Shown here piece by piece: positions 1 to 10,633 of a stretch of 64,000 bases of DNA. The first letter of the stretch is position 1, and each line of letters opens with the position of its first letter. The notes below the pieces were generated by a model. It was given only the letters and a program-made list of their open reading frames with translations. It was not told the DNA's origin and searched no databases. The DNA is taken from NCBI RefSeq assembly GCF_008831285.2, contig NW_022204507.1:372001-436000 (forward strand), given 5' to 3'. Source of the DNA: Nymphaea colorata. Its lineage: Eukaryota > Streptophyta > Magnoliopsida > Nymphaeales > Nymphaeaceae. A program made the translations under genes and the position numbers.

Positions 1-578
1 TAACAAATCTTATTGTCAATGACATGAACAATTAAATATGTAACCTTTTGGCCTTTCTGGATAACAATGAAGAAGCTACTAATTGTTATAGGGTCAAAAG
101 CCATTATGTGAGGGTTATATCATTTGGGTCCAACTGGATAACTTCAAATGTGCATATATCATAGTGCAGGCTTTCTGCCTCCAATAACTATAAGGAGTTT
201 TAGAAACAACTTTAGCAGGTACATTATTCAAATTGTGTGCAGCTACCCTTAAAAGCCTCACTCCACAACACAATAAAGAGTGGTGAATAATTCAACATAG
301 CATGAACCATTTCTTTAAGCATATGATTTCTTCTTTCAGTTGTACCATTCTAATATGCACTAGTGGACATAGTGCACTAAGGTACAATGCCTTCTTCCTT
401 GAGAATACATGCTAAAGGTCCCTCCTGTTACCCCATCACAGTACAACGTCCATTGTACTCGCCACCTCTATCTGATCAGACACTTGCATTACTTCTCCAT
501 TTTGTTTTTCGACCTCATTCTTAAAGTCTTTCAAAGCTTAATAGACTTCCAATTTCTCAAATAAAAGATATAGATAAA

Positions 579-1224
579 TTAGCAGTAATAGTCAAGATAA
601 GTGATGAAATACCTTTCGTCCATATAACATAGGGCAAACGGTCTGCATACATCTGTATGAATAATTTCTACTTTGTTGTTGCTCATTTTAGCACATTTCT
701 TGTATGTGTTACTCTGCTTATACTTAATATGTCCTAAGCAATAGTGCCAAAACATATAGAATTTCATTCAACATGCCACATTTATTACCAATTGATATAT
801 TGCCACAAGATAGAGACTCATGGATCGTAGTTAATCAGTCAAACATGTATAACCAATCCAGATTGAATCTTTCTAAATAAATAATTTTGAATTTTAAAAT
901 TAAAACAGTATCCAAGTTTATCTAGTCAAAAAATAGAAACAAGGTTTCTGCTATAAGATGGTGCATAAAATGTATCCACTTAAGTTTAAAACAGAACCAC
1001 TCTCTAGCATCACCTTCAAGTCCCAATGGCCTTGACATGCGAATGCATTTGTTTTCGAAGAAAGTACTTCTCTTATGTTCCATTGGCTCCCTTTTGTTCA
1101 TAAAAGCCTGCAAGGTATCGGCAATATACACAGTGTCACTCGAATTAACCCACCAGTTATTAACTGGAATATTAATCAAGTTACGTTCATGAGATACTAA
1201 TGATAAATTATCTTTCCTAGCCAA
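579..1224 (-). pseudogene. copia protease to GAG-pre-integrase fragment (broken)
   Basis: At 922-1224 the minus strand reads through NNWWVNSSDTVYI, where an active copia protease would have an Asp-Ser/Thr-Gly triad, so the catalytic Asp is no longer evident. At 579-767 WHYCLGHI and VEIIHTDVCRPF match the GAG-pre-integrase and the first integrase Asp block. Frames change between the two pieces. It is a decayed part of the larger remnant. Confidence 0.6.
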
Positions 1225-1720
1225 CAGTTCACATACTTTTCACAATTTGTCTTTTTATGTCATTTCTTCTTACAAAAGAAGCACTTCATAGAAAAGACAT
1301 CTTTTGAGGCTTGATAGTAGATTGGTTCGATGTTCATGTAGCGGACTTTTTAGCCTTTTTCTTTATGACATTCTTCTTTGGACTGATTTTATGTTGACTT
1401 TTATGAGAAGCCACATGTGCACTATGCACATTCTCACTCTTCAATCTCTCTTCTTCCTCAATGCACTTGGACATCAAATCATTGAATGTCTATCCATCAT
1501 TATGCATGTTGTAAGGGATGTTGAAAGACCTTATTCAGCAGGTGGAAATTATAGAATCAAGTGGACTAAGAGGACCAAAGGAGTTAGCAACTCTAGACTA
1601 CAGAAGCAGCAAGTGAAGGCGATTAGATCGCTCACACTTTTCAAAGACTGCTTTCTCATGTGTTGTCTTTTTATTAGTCAAAAGGGCAGACTCATTCACA
1701 TGAAGTGTTAGGTATAGATC
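1225..1720 (-). pseudogene. copia gag C-terminal part with zinc knuckle (broken)
   Basis: The minus strand shows a gag segment rich in Lys/Ser (VIKKKAKKSATST) followed by a CCHC knuckle with C-x2-C-x4-H-x4-C spacing. A stop codon falls inside the knuckle. The sequence jumps from FEKCERSNRL to a downstream gag motif, suggesting an internal deletion compared with related elements. It belongs to the remnant that continues to position 1. Confidence 0.6.
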
Positions 1721-4700
1721 CATATATCCTAATGTCAACAGTACAATTTCTTTTCAATAGTAGAACTAGATCCATCAAAAATGAGAATATAACTTGAGCT
1801 ATAAAAAATAACAGAATTAGGCAATGCAAGTGACAAAAGATATATGTGACCATTCATGCTTGATCAATACAAAGAAATTAGAAATATAATAATAAGGCCC
1901 TTTATATTTTTTTTCCTAAGCAATTGTGGGAGGCCATTGCGGCCTCACTATGGTGATAAACCATGACATAACAATACACTTTAATCCCCCTATGCTGTCA
2001 GAAGGGTGGGCAAAGGCCCTCCCCTTCTCCATTATGATAGGAAGGGCCCACCCCATTTTGTCGTCTTTTTCAAAAGGACCAGGCCCCCGACGGGGTCTGT
2101 TCTGCTGGTGCTGCTGCAAGGCAAAGAGACGCGAGGCTGCCTGGGTATGTGTTCCGCATCTGTTTCTCCCCCTCTCGCCCAGAAGGAGGCACTGCTATTG
2201 ACAGGAAAAGAAAAAGACAGGCCTGCCACTTGGTGGCCCATGCCCTCCTCTTTCGTCGGTGGTTTCCAGCGGTGATCAAGAGAAGGGCTTCCGTGCTCCA
2301 TTGATTTGCTTCAGAGAGGGCCCAACGGCCTTCCATCTTTGTCTCTTTCTCGTATACCTGAAGAGAGGTTTGCCGGATGCTGCTGGCGGAGTGGACAGAG
2401 CCCCTCTCTATTAACCCCTTCTCATTTTATTTTTAAAATACTAAAGAGTAACAAGAGAGAGAGAGGGAATGCAGAGACAGAGATTGTGCAAGAGCACAAG
2501 AGCGAGAGAGTTTCGAAATGGCCAGTGACAATCTGCCGTCCTCTCTCTCAATAACAAAGAAACAGTACATGATACACAGGAGTGTAGAACTTGTCTTCAA
2601 TACCAATTGTTGGAGTTTCGAAGTAATACTAGCCTTCAAATGCACATGCTCAAGCAATAAAAATAAATATATAAGACTTATACTGGTTCCTACCATAGTG
2701 CACAAAGAGAAGAATGAAGGCGAATGACCTCCTCAGCAAACGACCACGGTCAATGAGCACGAACTCAGAATACCAAAGGTAAGTAGGGATAGATCCTCAA
2801 AAATTTTCCACCTCTATTAAACCACTCTTACATCATGTGGTATTGAGCAGAGAATTTGCAGCGCTGGAATCAGACAATCGAGGCGGCGCTGAAACAATAA
2901 GAGAATGCCATGGGAGCATCGATAATAAGTGAAATAGATCAACCATGGTTCGGACACGGAGTTCGTTCCGATTCCGTGGTTGGGACACGGAATGCTTCGG
3001 TCCCACGGTTCGGACACATTACAGATTGGTCCAATGGGACTCTCACAAAATGATGCTTTGAAGAGACGCCATTGTTGAGAAAGGGTGCTTGTGTCTCTGT
3101 GGACATCCAAGTGACTCGGAGCAGAAAAATTGACAGAGAGAAGCAGGTTTCTCTCCCTTCAGACAAACACAGCAAGAGGGACAGTAAAAGAAGAGGAGAC
3201 AATGCCAACGGCGAGTGATCAGAGGCTGAGCAAGAATGGTGAGTGGTCAGAAGCGTGAGCAAGAAAGAGACAAGAAGAAGAGGTCGGAAGCGAGAGGAAG
3301 GAGGAGGCCACACTGTCCCTCTTGCTATTTTCTCGGAGAGGAGGGACACGAGAATAGCACAGACTTTTGTTCAGTATCTTGGGAAAATGTTTGAGTGTGG
3401 GATGACTTATATTCATTCATGCTTCCCTTAAAATACCGAACAAATTGCCAAATGATCAATGATCGATATAAACATATTTCAACTTCTTGCGAGGCTCGGA
3501 CGTTAGTATGAGACGTTCAGAGTAAAATCCGGCCTTAAATGAGGTTTGTTTTATTGGCATATATGTAGAGGATGGATAATGTATATATGAAGTCTGCTGG
3601 TTTGTTCAATCATATTTGCAGACGATTTTGCGGCTATAACAACATATTCTTGTATTAAAGTACAAGGTTTATAACATTTTTTTCAATAAAAATTAGTTCA
3701 CTTTTCGATAGGCAGTATCTTCAAAATCACCAAAAGCAATTCGAAGCAAGGCTTTCTCGTCCAAAATTCAAGCTTTTCTTACGGTACTGAAAAAGCGAGA
3801 ACATAGTAACATGCTGTCTTGATCAAGTTATTGTTTTGACACAGTGTCGGCTTCAGAAACACCCAATCTCAATGTGACAATCAAACAGGCGGGGATAACA
3901 ACATAGACTTATTCTAGAAATCAACTGCCAGGTAATGTAACAAAATCAAGAAGTAAAATGCAATAATGGCACACACATTATGTCTAGATAGAAGTGGGCA
4001 CCCGGCTTGGCCAGGCTCAACAATTTTTAATTAATTTTAAATAAAGAAATGCATACATATAATATTTTTCTTATATATTTTTTTGATTAAAATTTAATTG
4101 GGCCGGTCCAAGCCCCTCTTTTGTCATTTTGATGCTAGAATTTAGTACTAAGCAATGATTGAAAATAAGAAGACCAAAATTCATGATTATGGGTGCATAT
4201 AGGAGGAACACACCTGTCTTAATTAAAAAAATAGAAAAAATATATATATACATCTGAGATGAAAATTACTTCATTCTAAATAGTGCAATTCTAGTTTTAT
4301 ATTATCATTTTCCAAATACTTTTAATATTCAATCCTTTTCAATTATCATGGAGATTGACCAATTCGGTACCATTTTCTTGGCAAACTATTTTGACTGGCC
4401 CTTAAGTTGACGGGCCAACAAAATAGTTTTGGGATTCACACTTGTGGAAACAGTGTTTGAAATGCGATGGTCTGAAATTAAGTGGATTCTCTCCAAGAAA
4501 AGCTCATGATTTGGGTTAGTAATATTCCTTGATAAGCTGATAATATGGACCAGGAACCAAAGAGGCACTTTTGTTTAACAAGAAAGTGTTAAGAGCGAAG
4601 GTTGGGATACAAATCAACCACCACTAAAATACCAAGCTGATCAAAGGGCGGGAAGTCGTCCTGTCCGATGGCGAACTTGGTCATTCCAACTCAACGCATG

Positions 4701-5322
4701 GTCGATCAGTAGAGGTAAGTACGACTCTGGCCGATGGGAGGAGCAGCTGGCCATGGTGCCCACCAGATGGGCAGGGAGGAGAGGTCCGAGAAGAAGAGTG
4801 GCTAGGAAAGGGCAGGGAGTAAGTGGGAACTGATGTTGTGAATGTGAAATGACCAGAGTCCCTCATATGTGAAAAGGAAAACACCCATATGATGCCTTGA
4901 ACCAACGGTTTTTTCTTTGGTCAGGCAAAGGGGTGTATCTATGTGGTTGTTGGGACGTCGTATCAAGACCTAGATGTGGTAAAAATTGTGATCTTGATTT
5001 CATAGTAGAAACAAGAAAGTAACAATCTAATTAGAATTCAAAATGGTTTTCGCATGCTCAACAAGTGCAGGGAGGGATCAACCATTTCAAGAAAGAAGTT
5101 AACCTTTCAACTACAAAGAGGACTGGGCTTATTGTGGTATTAGATGGTCCTGACCGATGTGAGTCATGGTAGGATCAAAAGTCGTTATGTGCATAACAGT
5201 ACTTACTTTATTTTGAAAAAGCATTATAGTTATATTTTGCCAAAACAGTAATCACCCACTTGCAATGCCATCATAAAACGGTATTGCTCACACATTCGTT
5301 AAAAATGATGACAACAAAAACA
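1721..5322. other. Intergenic sequence without a recognisable gene
   Basis: Reading frames here are short and low in complexity. One at 2939-3349 (minus) is Leu/Ser-rich because of pyrimidine-rich DNA. GA-rich tracts occur near 2452-2510 and 3120-3310. A weak LTR-like pattern lies at 2609-2850. Sequence near 3990 (GTGGGCACCCGGC) resembles the ends of small hAT-type elements, but no partner end was found. Confidence 0.5.
2609..2832 (+). repeat. Possible solo or broken LTR
   Basis: The segment starts TGTTGGAGTTTCG and ends CTCTTACA. It is followed closely by TGGTATTGAGCAGAG (from about 2839), which resembles the TGGTATCAGAGC primer-binding site used by many plant copia elements. No second copy and no coding remnant lies next to it, so this is only a suggestion. 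Confidence 0.2.
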
Positions 5323-5422
5323 NNNNNNNNNNNNNNNNNNNNNNNNNNNNNNNNNNNNNNNNNNNNNNNNNNNNNNNNNNNNNNNNNNNNNNNNNNNNNN
5401 NNNNNNNNNNNNNNNNNNNNNN
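5323..5422. other. Assembly gap of 100 Ns
   Basis: Exactly 100 consecutive N characters, the usual placeholder for a gap of unknown size. It interrupts the B3-domain exon of VAL-like copy A, so the left edge of segmental duplication copy A is hidden here. Confidence 0.99.
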
Positions 5423-5558
5423 ATGTTACACCTTCCAACACATACATCCTACTGTTATTATTTGGCCAAAATCGAAATTGAAATACCCAATCCTTTCCAT
5501 TTGCATCCTGAATCCTTAGAGGCAGTCCTTCAGGATGACAAAATGCTGGGAAGTACGT
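5423..5558 (-). pseudogene. VAL/HSI2-like B3 domain, second B3 exon (copy A, truncated by gap)
   Basis: On the minus strand, after an acceptor AG at 5559-5560, the exon reads [35 protein letters not shown] and RMYVLEGVT. This is the central part of the B3 DNA-binding domain as found in plant VAL proteins (HSI2/HSL), repressors that bind RY motifs and recruit Polycomb to seed-maturation genes. B3 folds bind DNA in the nucleus. The frame is open in this copy, unlike copy B, but the rest of the exon is lost in the N gap. It could be any VAL1/2/3 paralogue; the family call is firm, the paralogue is not. Confidence 0.85.
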
Positions 5559-5749
5559 CTGTTCAAGATTAAGAATTGCATAAGAATCAAGCATATGAGT
5601 GTACCAAAACCAATTTAATTGAAGGAAGTCCAAGGAAGAAAGCAGCTCCAAACAAGTTAGACGCTCTAGTAAATGGAAAACAAGAGGACGAAAAGTCTAA
5701 CATGGTCTTAGTTTCAGAAAAGACGACAATAAAAATTTCAGTAAGATAC

Positions 5750-5845
5750 CTCTACGTACTTTTTTGCAGCACCAGGCGCCCTATCCAACCTGCATCACTA
5801 GCACTCAATGTTTTCTCAGATAAAGGGGTGATAATAGAATCTGAG
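5750..5845 (-). pseudogene. VAL-like B3 domain, first B3 exon (copy A, frameshifted)
   Basis: The minus strand reads [19 protein letters not shown] and IGRLVL, matching the start of the VAL B3 domain (family form: [27 protein letters not shown]). Acceptor TAAG precedes the exon and donor GAG|GTATC follows. The exon is 96 nt against 97 nt in copy B: one base is missing near the Pro-Lys, turning the end into out-of-frame codons with a TAG. The acceptor joins in phase with the upstream exon ending in GGAGA. Confidence 0.8.
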
Positions 5846-5985
5846 CTTATGGAAGGTCAAGGATCACATGGAGGACTTGGATTCACTATAATATCAACAA
5901 ATCAAGTGCAAATTTTGGAGTGAATCAATCATGCGAAGCAAATATGCTTTACGGTACAATTCTCAAAGTACGTAGAAGTGGATAC

Positions 5986-6690
5986 TCTCCTGATATTTTC
6001 TGAAGCTCCTGACTGCTGCTGATCCTTGGCCAATATCCAGAAAGGATAGACTGATTTCTTGCCCATCCTTCGGTGCGATGCCTTGCCATGGTGGCCTGAT
6101 TTTTTTGCCTCTTTAGAAAAGTCCAGTCCAGTATGAAAGGTGGAAGGATTTTCCTGTTGCAACATAGAAGGCCTCTGTTCACGTGCATGAGATCCAGATG
6201 GCTTGCTTGAATTCCTTGCTTCATTGTCTTTCAGAGAAGCAGACCGTTGTCTTACATTTTCGCATGAACCAGATGATTCATGTTTTTGACCATCAAGAGA
6301 TTTCTTGAGCTTAAGATCATGTTGCTTTCAGTTTCATGGATATTTCTTCCTTTCACATGCTTGGAATCCAGCAAGCCTCCTATACTATCTTGAACTGATC
6401 CACATAAAGGACTCCACACATTAATTCTGAATTCCCAATGTCAATCTTGTTATGTGCAGGGAGCTTGAAGTCACAACCTGCTTCCTTTTCAAATACATTT
6501 TGGTTCTCAACAAAGCAGGTAGATGGCCGCTCCAATTCTAGGAGTTTCTCACCTACCTTTTCAGTTCTAAGATACATCATCGTTGAACATGAGTTGGAAT
6601 TCCAAGCTAAGGAGTGCAAAAGCCCAAGAGATTGCCATACCTGTGCAATCCATAATTTGGAACTGGAGCTTGACTCCATTTTTTTTTTGT
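5986..6690 (-). pseudogene. VAL-like exon(s) upstream of the B3 domain (copy A)
   Basis: From right to left the minus strand encodes LELERPSTCFVENQN, FKLPAHNKIDIGNSEL, then in another frame VQDSIGGLLDSKHVK, then SGSHAREQRPSMLQQENP, and ends GYWPRISSSQELQKISGE before a donor GA|GTATCC at 5984-5986. The YWPRI-x-QELQ-x-ISG block and the QQExPS motif are typical of the linker immediately before B3 in VAL proteins. At least two frame changes break the reading frame. The right boundary is approximate; sequence runs to a T9 tract near 6680 and then into retroelement sequence. Confidence 0.7.
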
Positions 6691-6744
6691 ATATTGATCT
6701 GTGGAACCGTCAACGGAAGGTCAACGTGCAGTTCAAGACTGTTA

Positions 6745-7819
6745 TAATGGCTGTTGACACAAAGTCTGCAAAGACCATGGCAGCACAAGAAAGGTCAGAC
6801 CAGATGGGTAGTAGTTCTTCCATGGGACAAAAGAAATCACAATGGAAAGAGGCTCAAATGCAGCAAATTGCAGAACAGTCCAAGACTGTTATGACGAACC
6901 CTATACAGTCATATTATATGCTCGAGGTGAAGGCTAAGAGAGCAACGGAATCATGGTTTGCTATTGCTAACAACAAGGACCAAAAACTGTTACTTGTTGA
7001 AAAGTTTGATGACAAAACTGGGGGCTAACTTTGGCAAGCCCATGACAGAGGACGTCAGGAAATTGGGTTCATGACGAATGCCTACAGGGGTGACCAAGGA
7101 CCTCCCATATGCCAAAAGTCTTTACTAAGGTCCTTGCCAAGGGACTATGGTCCTCGTCCAAGCTGGGTAGGTGAGGGTGGAGATGTGAACTCTATTAAGC
7201 CAGTTCCAATAGACTGTGATGATTGTCAAAAGAGAGCTTGGGGACAAGCTCCATTCAGTGGGGGTGGACTTGATGTGCACCTACCTAGAACACAGCTGAG
7301 TGTGGACGAGGAGGCTGCTGAGGATGTAGGCGGGATACCAGCTGCTATCGAAGTCATGGTCAGAAGTGGGGAGATGGCTAGTGCGGCATCAATTGAAGCT
7401 ATTGACTTTATGGCATTGTGAGGTTGACCAAGAGAATGTACAGGGAGAGCCAAGGTGTTTTGAGCGAAGTGAGGCTAATTCCATGTCGAGCAAAGCCGAG
7501 GTGCTAAATGTAGAGCGCAAGACTAAAAGGCCGATTGAGATAGGCAGTCCGGAGGCTAGTGAGGTTAACCTTACTTTTGAGGAGACCGAAGCATAAGGCG
7601 TTAGGCACAAGCCGGCCAGGGAGATTGCGGAGGGCAGTGATATCCGTTGTGAGGTTAATCTGAAGACAAAATAGAGTTGCGGCCTACAGATTGCAGCCGG
7701 TGACGAGAGCGAGAAGCATAGAATGGGTTCAAGCAAGGTTTGCTCAGCTGAGCAGAGCATGGAAGGGACTAGGTTCGGTCAGGTCAGTGGTCAGCACAGC
7801 AAGGTTGAAGAGCAGAGGT
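6745..7819 (+). pseudogene. 3' internal part of Gag-Pro LTR element, 5'-truncated (copy A, first unit)
   Basis: From AVDTKSAKT on, the plus strand matches the post-protease region of the full element at 12420-13393. One frame runs through KESQ/KKSQ..KEAQMQQIAEQSKTV, QSYYMLEV, MTNAYRGDQGPP and VGEGGDVN, broken by TAA at 7026-7028. Gag and protease are absent: VAL-like intron sequence joins directly onto this piece, and the same junction occurs in copy B at about 25690. The right end, where the LTR is taken to start, is tentative. No reverse transcriptase, RNase H or integrase motif is present. Confidence 0.7.
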
Positions 7820-10592
7820 TGCTGGTTCGGGCGGAGAAAGACTGCATCAGCTGTAAGAGACCAAGAAAGACTAGGCGCAACCAAGAGTGCGTCCGGGTCA
7901 GGTTTAGTTGGCAAGAGCTCAGGCTAACCTTAGCACATCACGGCTGGGTTCAAGCCCAGACCGAGTCATTGTATTTGTTTTGTTTTGGATTTGACTGAGT
8001 CAGGTCTTGTACTCGTATCAGTCTGAGACAACGGGTTAAACCCGAGACAGTCCAGCGGCATATAAGCTGGAGACTTTGCCAAAACTTGTAAGTTTTGGAA
8101 ATTTAATCAATAAAATAAACCTTTTCTCCCCCGCGTGAGAGAGTTTGAGCTGCTTAAGTGTGGCGCCAAAAGCTTGGCCAGCGAAGGAGACTTTGCTGGA
8201 GAAGAAGATCGCCTACAGAACCAGAGGAGCTGAACCAGGAAGGCTACCGGAACTGTTGACGTCGAATATAGTGCAAAATTAGATCCGATCACAGAGCAAG
8301 TGCTCTCCAATCCTTGAGGCACTTAGAAGCTGGAATCAGAAAAAGGATCACTCGGTTGCGCAGCAGATCGTAGCTCATCTGAGGAATTCCTGAACTGCAC
8401 GTCGATAGCCAGAGGAACTTCTCAATCGATAAGAAATCCTTCTCCGCGGATATTCTTCCACGAGAACTTCCTGTTTACCCGATCAGAAGTGGAGAGGATG
8501 CTAACATTCTGATCGATTTGAGACAACTCATCTTACGAGAAGAATAGATCAGTCTGGTCTGACTGAGATCGAAGGATTTGGAGTGCAGACGAGTTCAGGC
8601 GAGAACAATCCCTGTTTCAGGCAGATCGCCTAATGTCTTACTTAGATCGATTTCAATTCTATTAAGAATCAATTCTTACTATCACAATCTGTGTCTAATT
8701 GTTGTGTATCCCTTGCGACCAGCTACGGAGTGAAACAGTGAGGAATTGACTCACTAAAGATGAAGAAACAGAGGCTGAATTCCTATTCTGAAGACAGCGA
8801 CAGCAATCTCTGAAAATCAGCACGATTCTGGTGATCGGAGGTTGATCTGAGTAGGGAAATGGCTCAGACGTCTTCATAACTCTTGGGGGAGCATGCTGGT
8901 GAAGTTTGGGAAGAATCTGAGCTGTTTTGGATAGTTCCCGGAGTTGATTGGATCATGACGGTGGATCGCGGAATTAGGCGGCACAGTTCTGAGTGACACT
9001 AGAAACTAGGATGATTTCAATCCTCAACGACTCACCTTTTGGAACCTGATTTGAAGCTGAATTTTATCTGTTCGTACATCAGAATCTGGGCTATCACTGG
9101 TCCAAATTTGAGCTCAATCCAAGCTCCTGTTGAATTTTGGTGAATTTTTTAGGTTGACTGGCCCTAGAAGTTGCCTGAGTCCTATGATAGGCTGATTTCA
9201 GGCAAAACCAGGCACAACTTCAAGTTTCAACGAGTCACCTATTGGAGACGACTTTGGGGCTGATTTTTGGAGCACTTAATTCTCCCGATCTTGGCTTCCT
9301 CCAGATCAACTTTTCTGATTTTTGGACCTCTGTACACAGAGTTATGACTTTTTGAAGGAACGCTAGTCTGTGAGCTGGTTCCACTCCTGCGAGAGGGATT
9401 CTCTCCTGTTCCCCCAAATTCTGTTATAGACTTGGGTGAAATCGATTCTCTGGTGCATTCTCCATGACTTGAGCTTGATGATCTATAGAATTATCTTCTG
9501 CTTGAGCTTCTGATTCCTTCGCAGCACCATACTCTCTACCGATAGCTGTGGCAGCGAGCTGTTGAATTAGGCGAGAAGCAGAACTTGTTGGAGCTCGATC
9601 TTGTAGCAAGGAGCTGTCTTGAAGAGGCGTGCGTCGTCACCCATTCGACGCCAGAATCCCCCGAATTCGATTACAGATAGTAGGGGTTGATCTCATCTCC
9701 AGTTGAGCATCTCTAGTCCTTCATTCATCTGAGAATTCTGATTACATACAGTGACTGCTCCTGTTTTCTGGAAGCGCACATCACAGGCGTAGGAGGCTGG
9801 TGGTGGACTTCATTCCAATCTTCTGTCCATTTGAAGGGGAAGGGCGATCTTCAATGCCAATCTGAAGATAGCTTCCCCCAATCTACATCACACAATTGGG
9901 GTTTCCTGCTAGTTGGGTGACACACCTCCTCCATTACTTTCTGTTCAGCTGTTTCTTACAAGAACAGTAAACTGCTAGTGTTGTCTTAAACACTAGGAGC
10001 CTGTGCATTGGAGATTGACCGCCATCGAAGGACTTGTAGCGGATTGAGATGTGGAGTATTGCTGAATACCGAGGATATACTTGGCCTTCTTCCTTGGTGA
10101 GTGCTGGACTAGATCAAGCATGGTACATCCGAAACCCCCTATAGCTGCGTGGGCGGGTGCATTTGATTTCCAGCCAACCTTCGGGTTTGCAGCCATTCCG
10201 GAATCCTCCAAAGCTCACCTAGCTGAGGACACATTCCCAAGCTGTCGGACTGTCCTAGGGCGAAGGGTGTGGAGTACTCGACCTGGGGATTGAATGTATG
10301 GTTTGGTATGGATGATGTGATTGTAGATTGAGGGAGAGATCTTCTTGTATCGTTGATGCTTGTAAAGCCTCACATTCCCATTCTTGATTTGTAGTAGGTT
10401 GAAACTTGGGAGGGAACCACTACTTGTATATCTATCCTAAGAGATATATTCAGTTAGGGTTGTGTCCGACTTGGGAACGAAATCTTGTAATCCTTATTAT
10501 TTTAACCTTCCTCGGCGTGTTAGGCCCAATAGATCTTGGGAAGTGACTGCAACTTGGTCTCTTTTGAGCAGCTACAAGGGCAGGTCACATCA
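7820..10592 (+). repeat. LTR of the Gag-Pro element (A1)
   Basis: It ends ...GGTCACATCA at 10592, directly before AG plus a primer-binding site. A TATA-like CATATAAG is at 8060-8067 and a poly(A)-signal-like AATCAATAAAATAAA at about 8104. The same approximately 2.2-2.8-kb sequence recurs at 13394-15578, 31961-34742 and 38016-40601. The start at TGCTGG after purine-rich GAAGAGCAGAGG is tentative, because every copy here is preceded by internal sequence and no outer flank is available. The leader after the TATA box would be about 2.5 kb. Short open frames inside are not supported as genes. Confidence 0.7.
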
Positions 10593-10594
10593 AG

Positions 10595-10606
10595 TGGTAT
10601 CAGAGC
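10595..10606 (+). promoter_or_regulatory. Primer-binding site of the Gag-Pro element (A)
   Basis: TGGTATCAGAGC lies two bases after the LTR end. This is the standard plant retrotransposon site complementary to the 3' end of initiator tRNA-Met, and it fixes the plus orientation. Confidence 0.9.
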
Positions 10607-10633
10607 TGTTTTGGGGTCTTTGACACAGCAAAT

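Larger units (their letters stand above)
1..1720 (-). mobile_element. Degenerate Ty1/copia gag-pol remnant, truncated by the window edge
   Basis: Read on the minus strand from about 1720 down to 1, this stretch gives the order of a copia polyprotein: the end of gag, a CCHC zinc knuckle, protease region, GAG-pre-integrase and integrase. Recognisable pieces are FEKCERSNRL and EEEERLKSENVHSAHVAS (gag), a CFFC-x4-H-x4-C knuckle near 1240-1290, a WWVNSSDT protease-site remnant, a WHYCLGHI plus IIHTDV integrase start (579-767), and a YPERPKGY match near the left edge. The combination resembles TNT1-like copia elements. Many stops and frame changes are present, and part of gag is missing, so it cannot be functional. 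Integrase continues beyond position 1. No LTR was identified with confidence. Confidence 0.75.

Noticed and set aside
2939-3349. 136-codon minus-strand frame rich in Leu and Ser
   Set aside because: Composition follows GA/CT-rich DNA; no domain, no splice or start context.
5260-5651. Reading frames crossing the N gap on both strands
   Set aside because: They translate Ns; only the 5423-5558 part (minus) has real signal and is annotated as a B3 exon.
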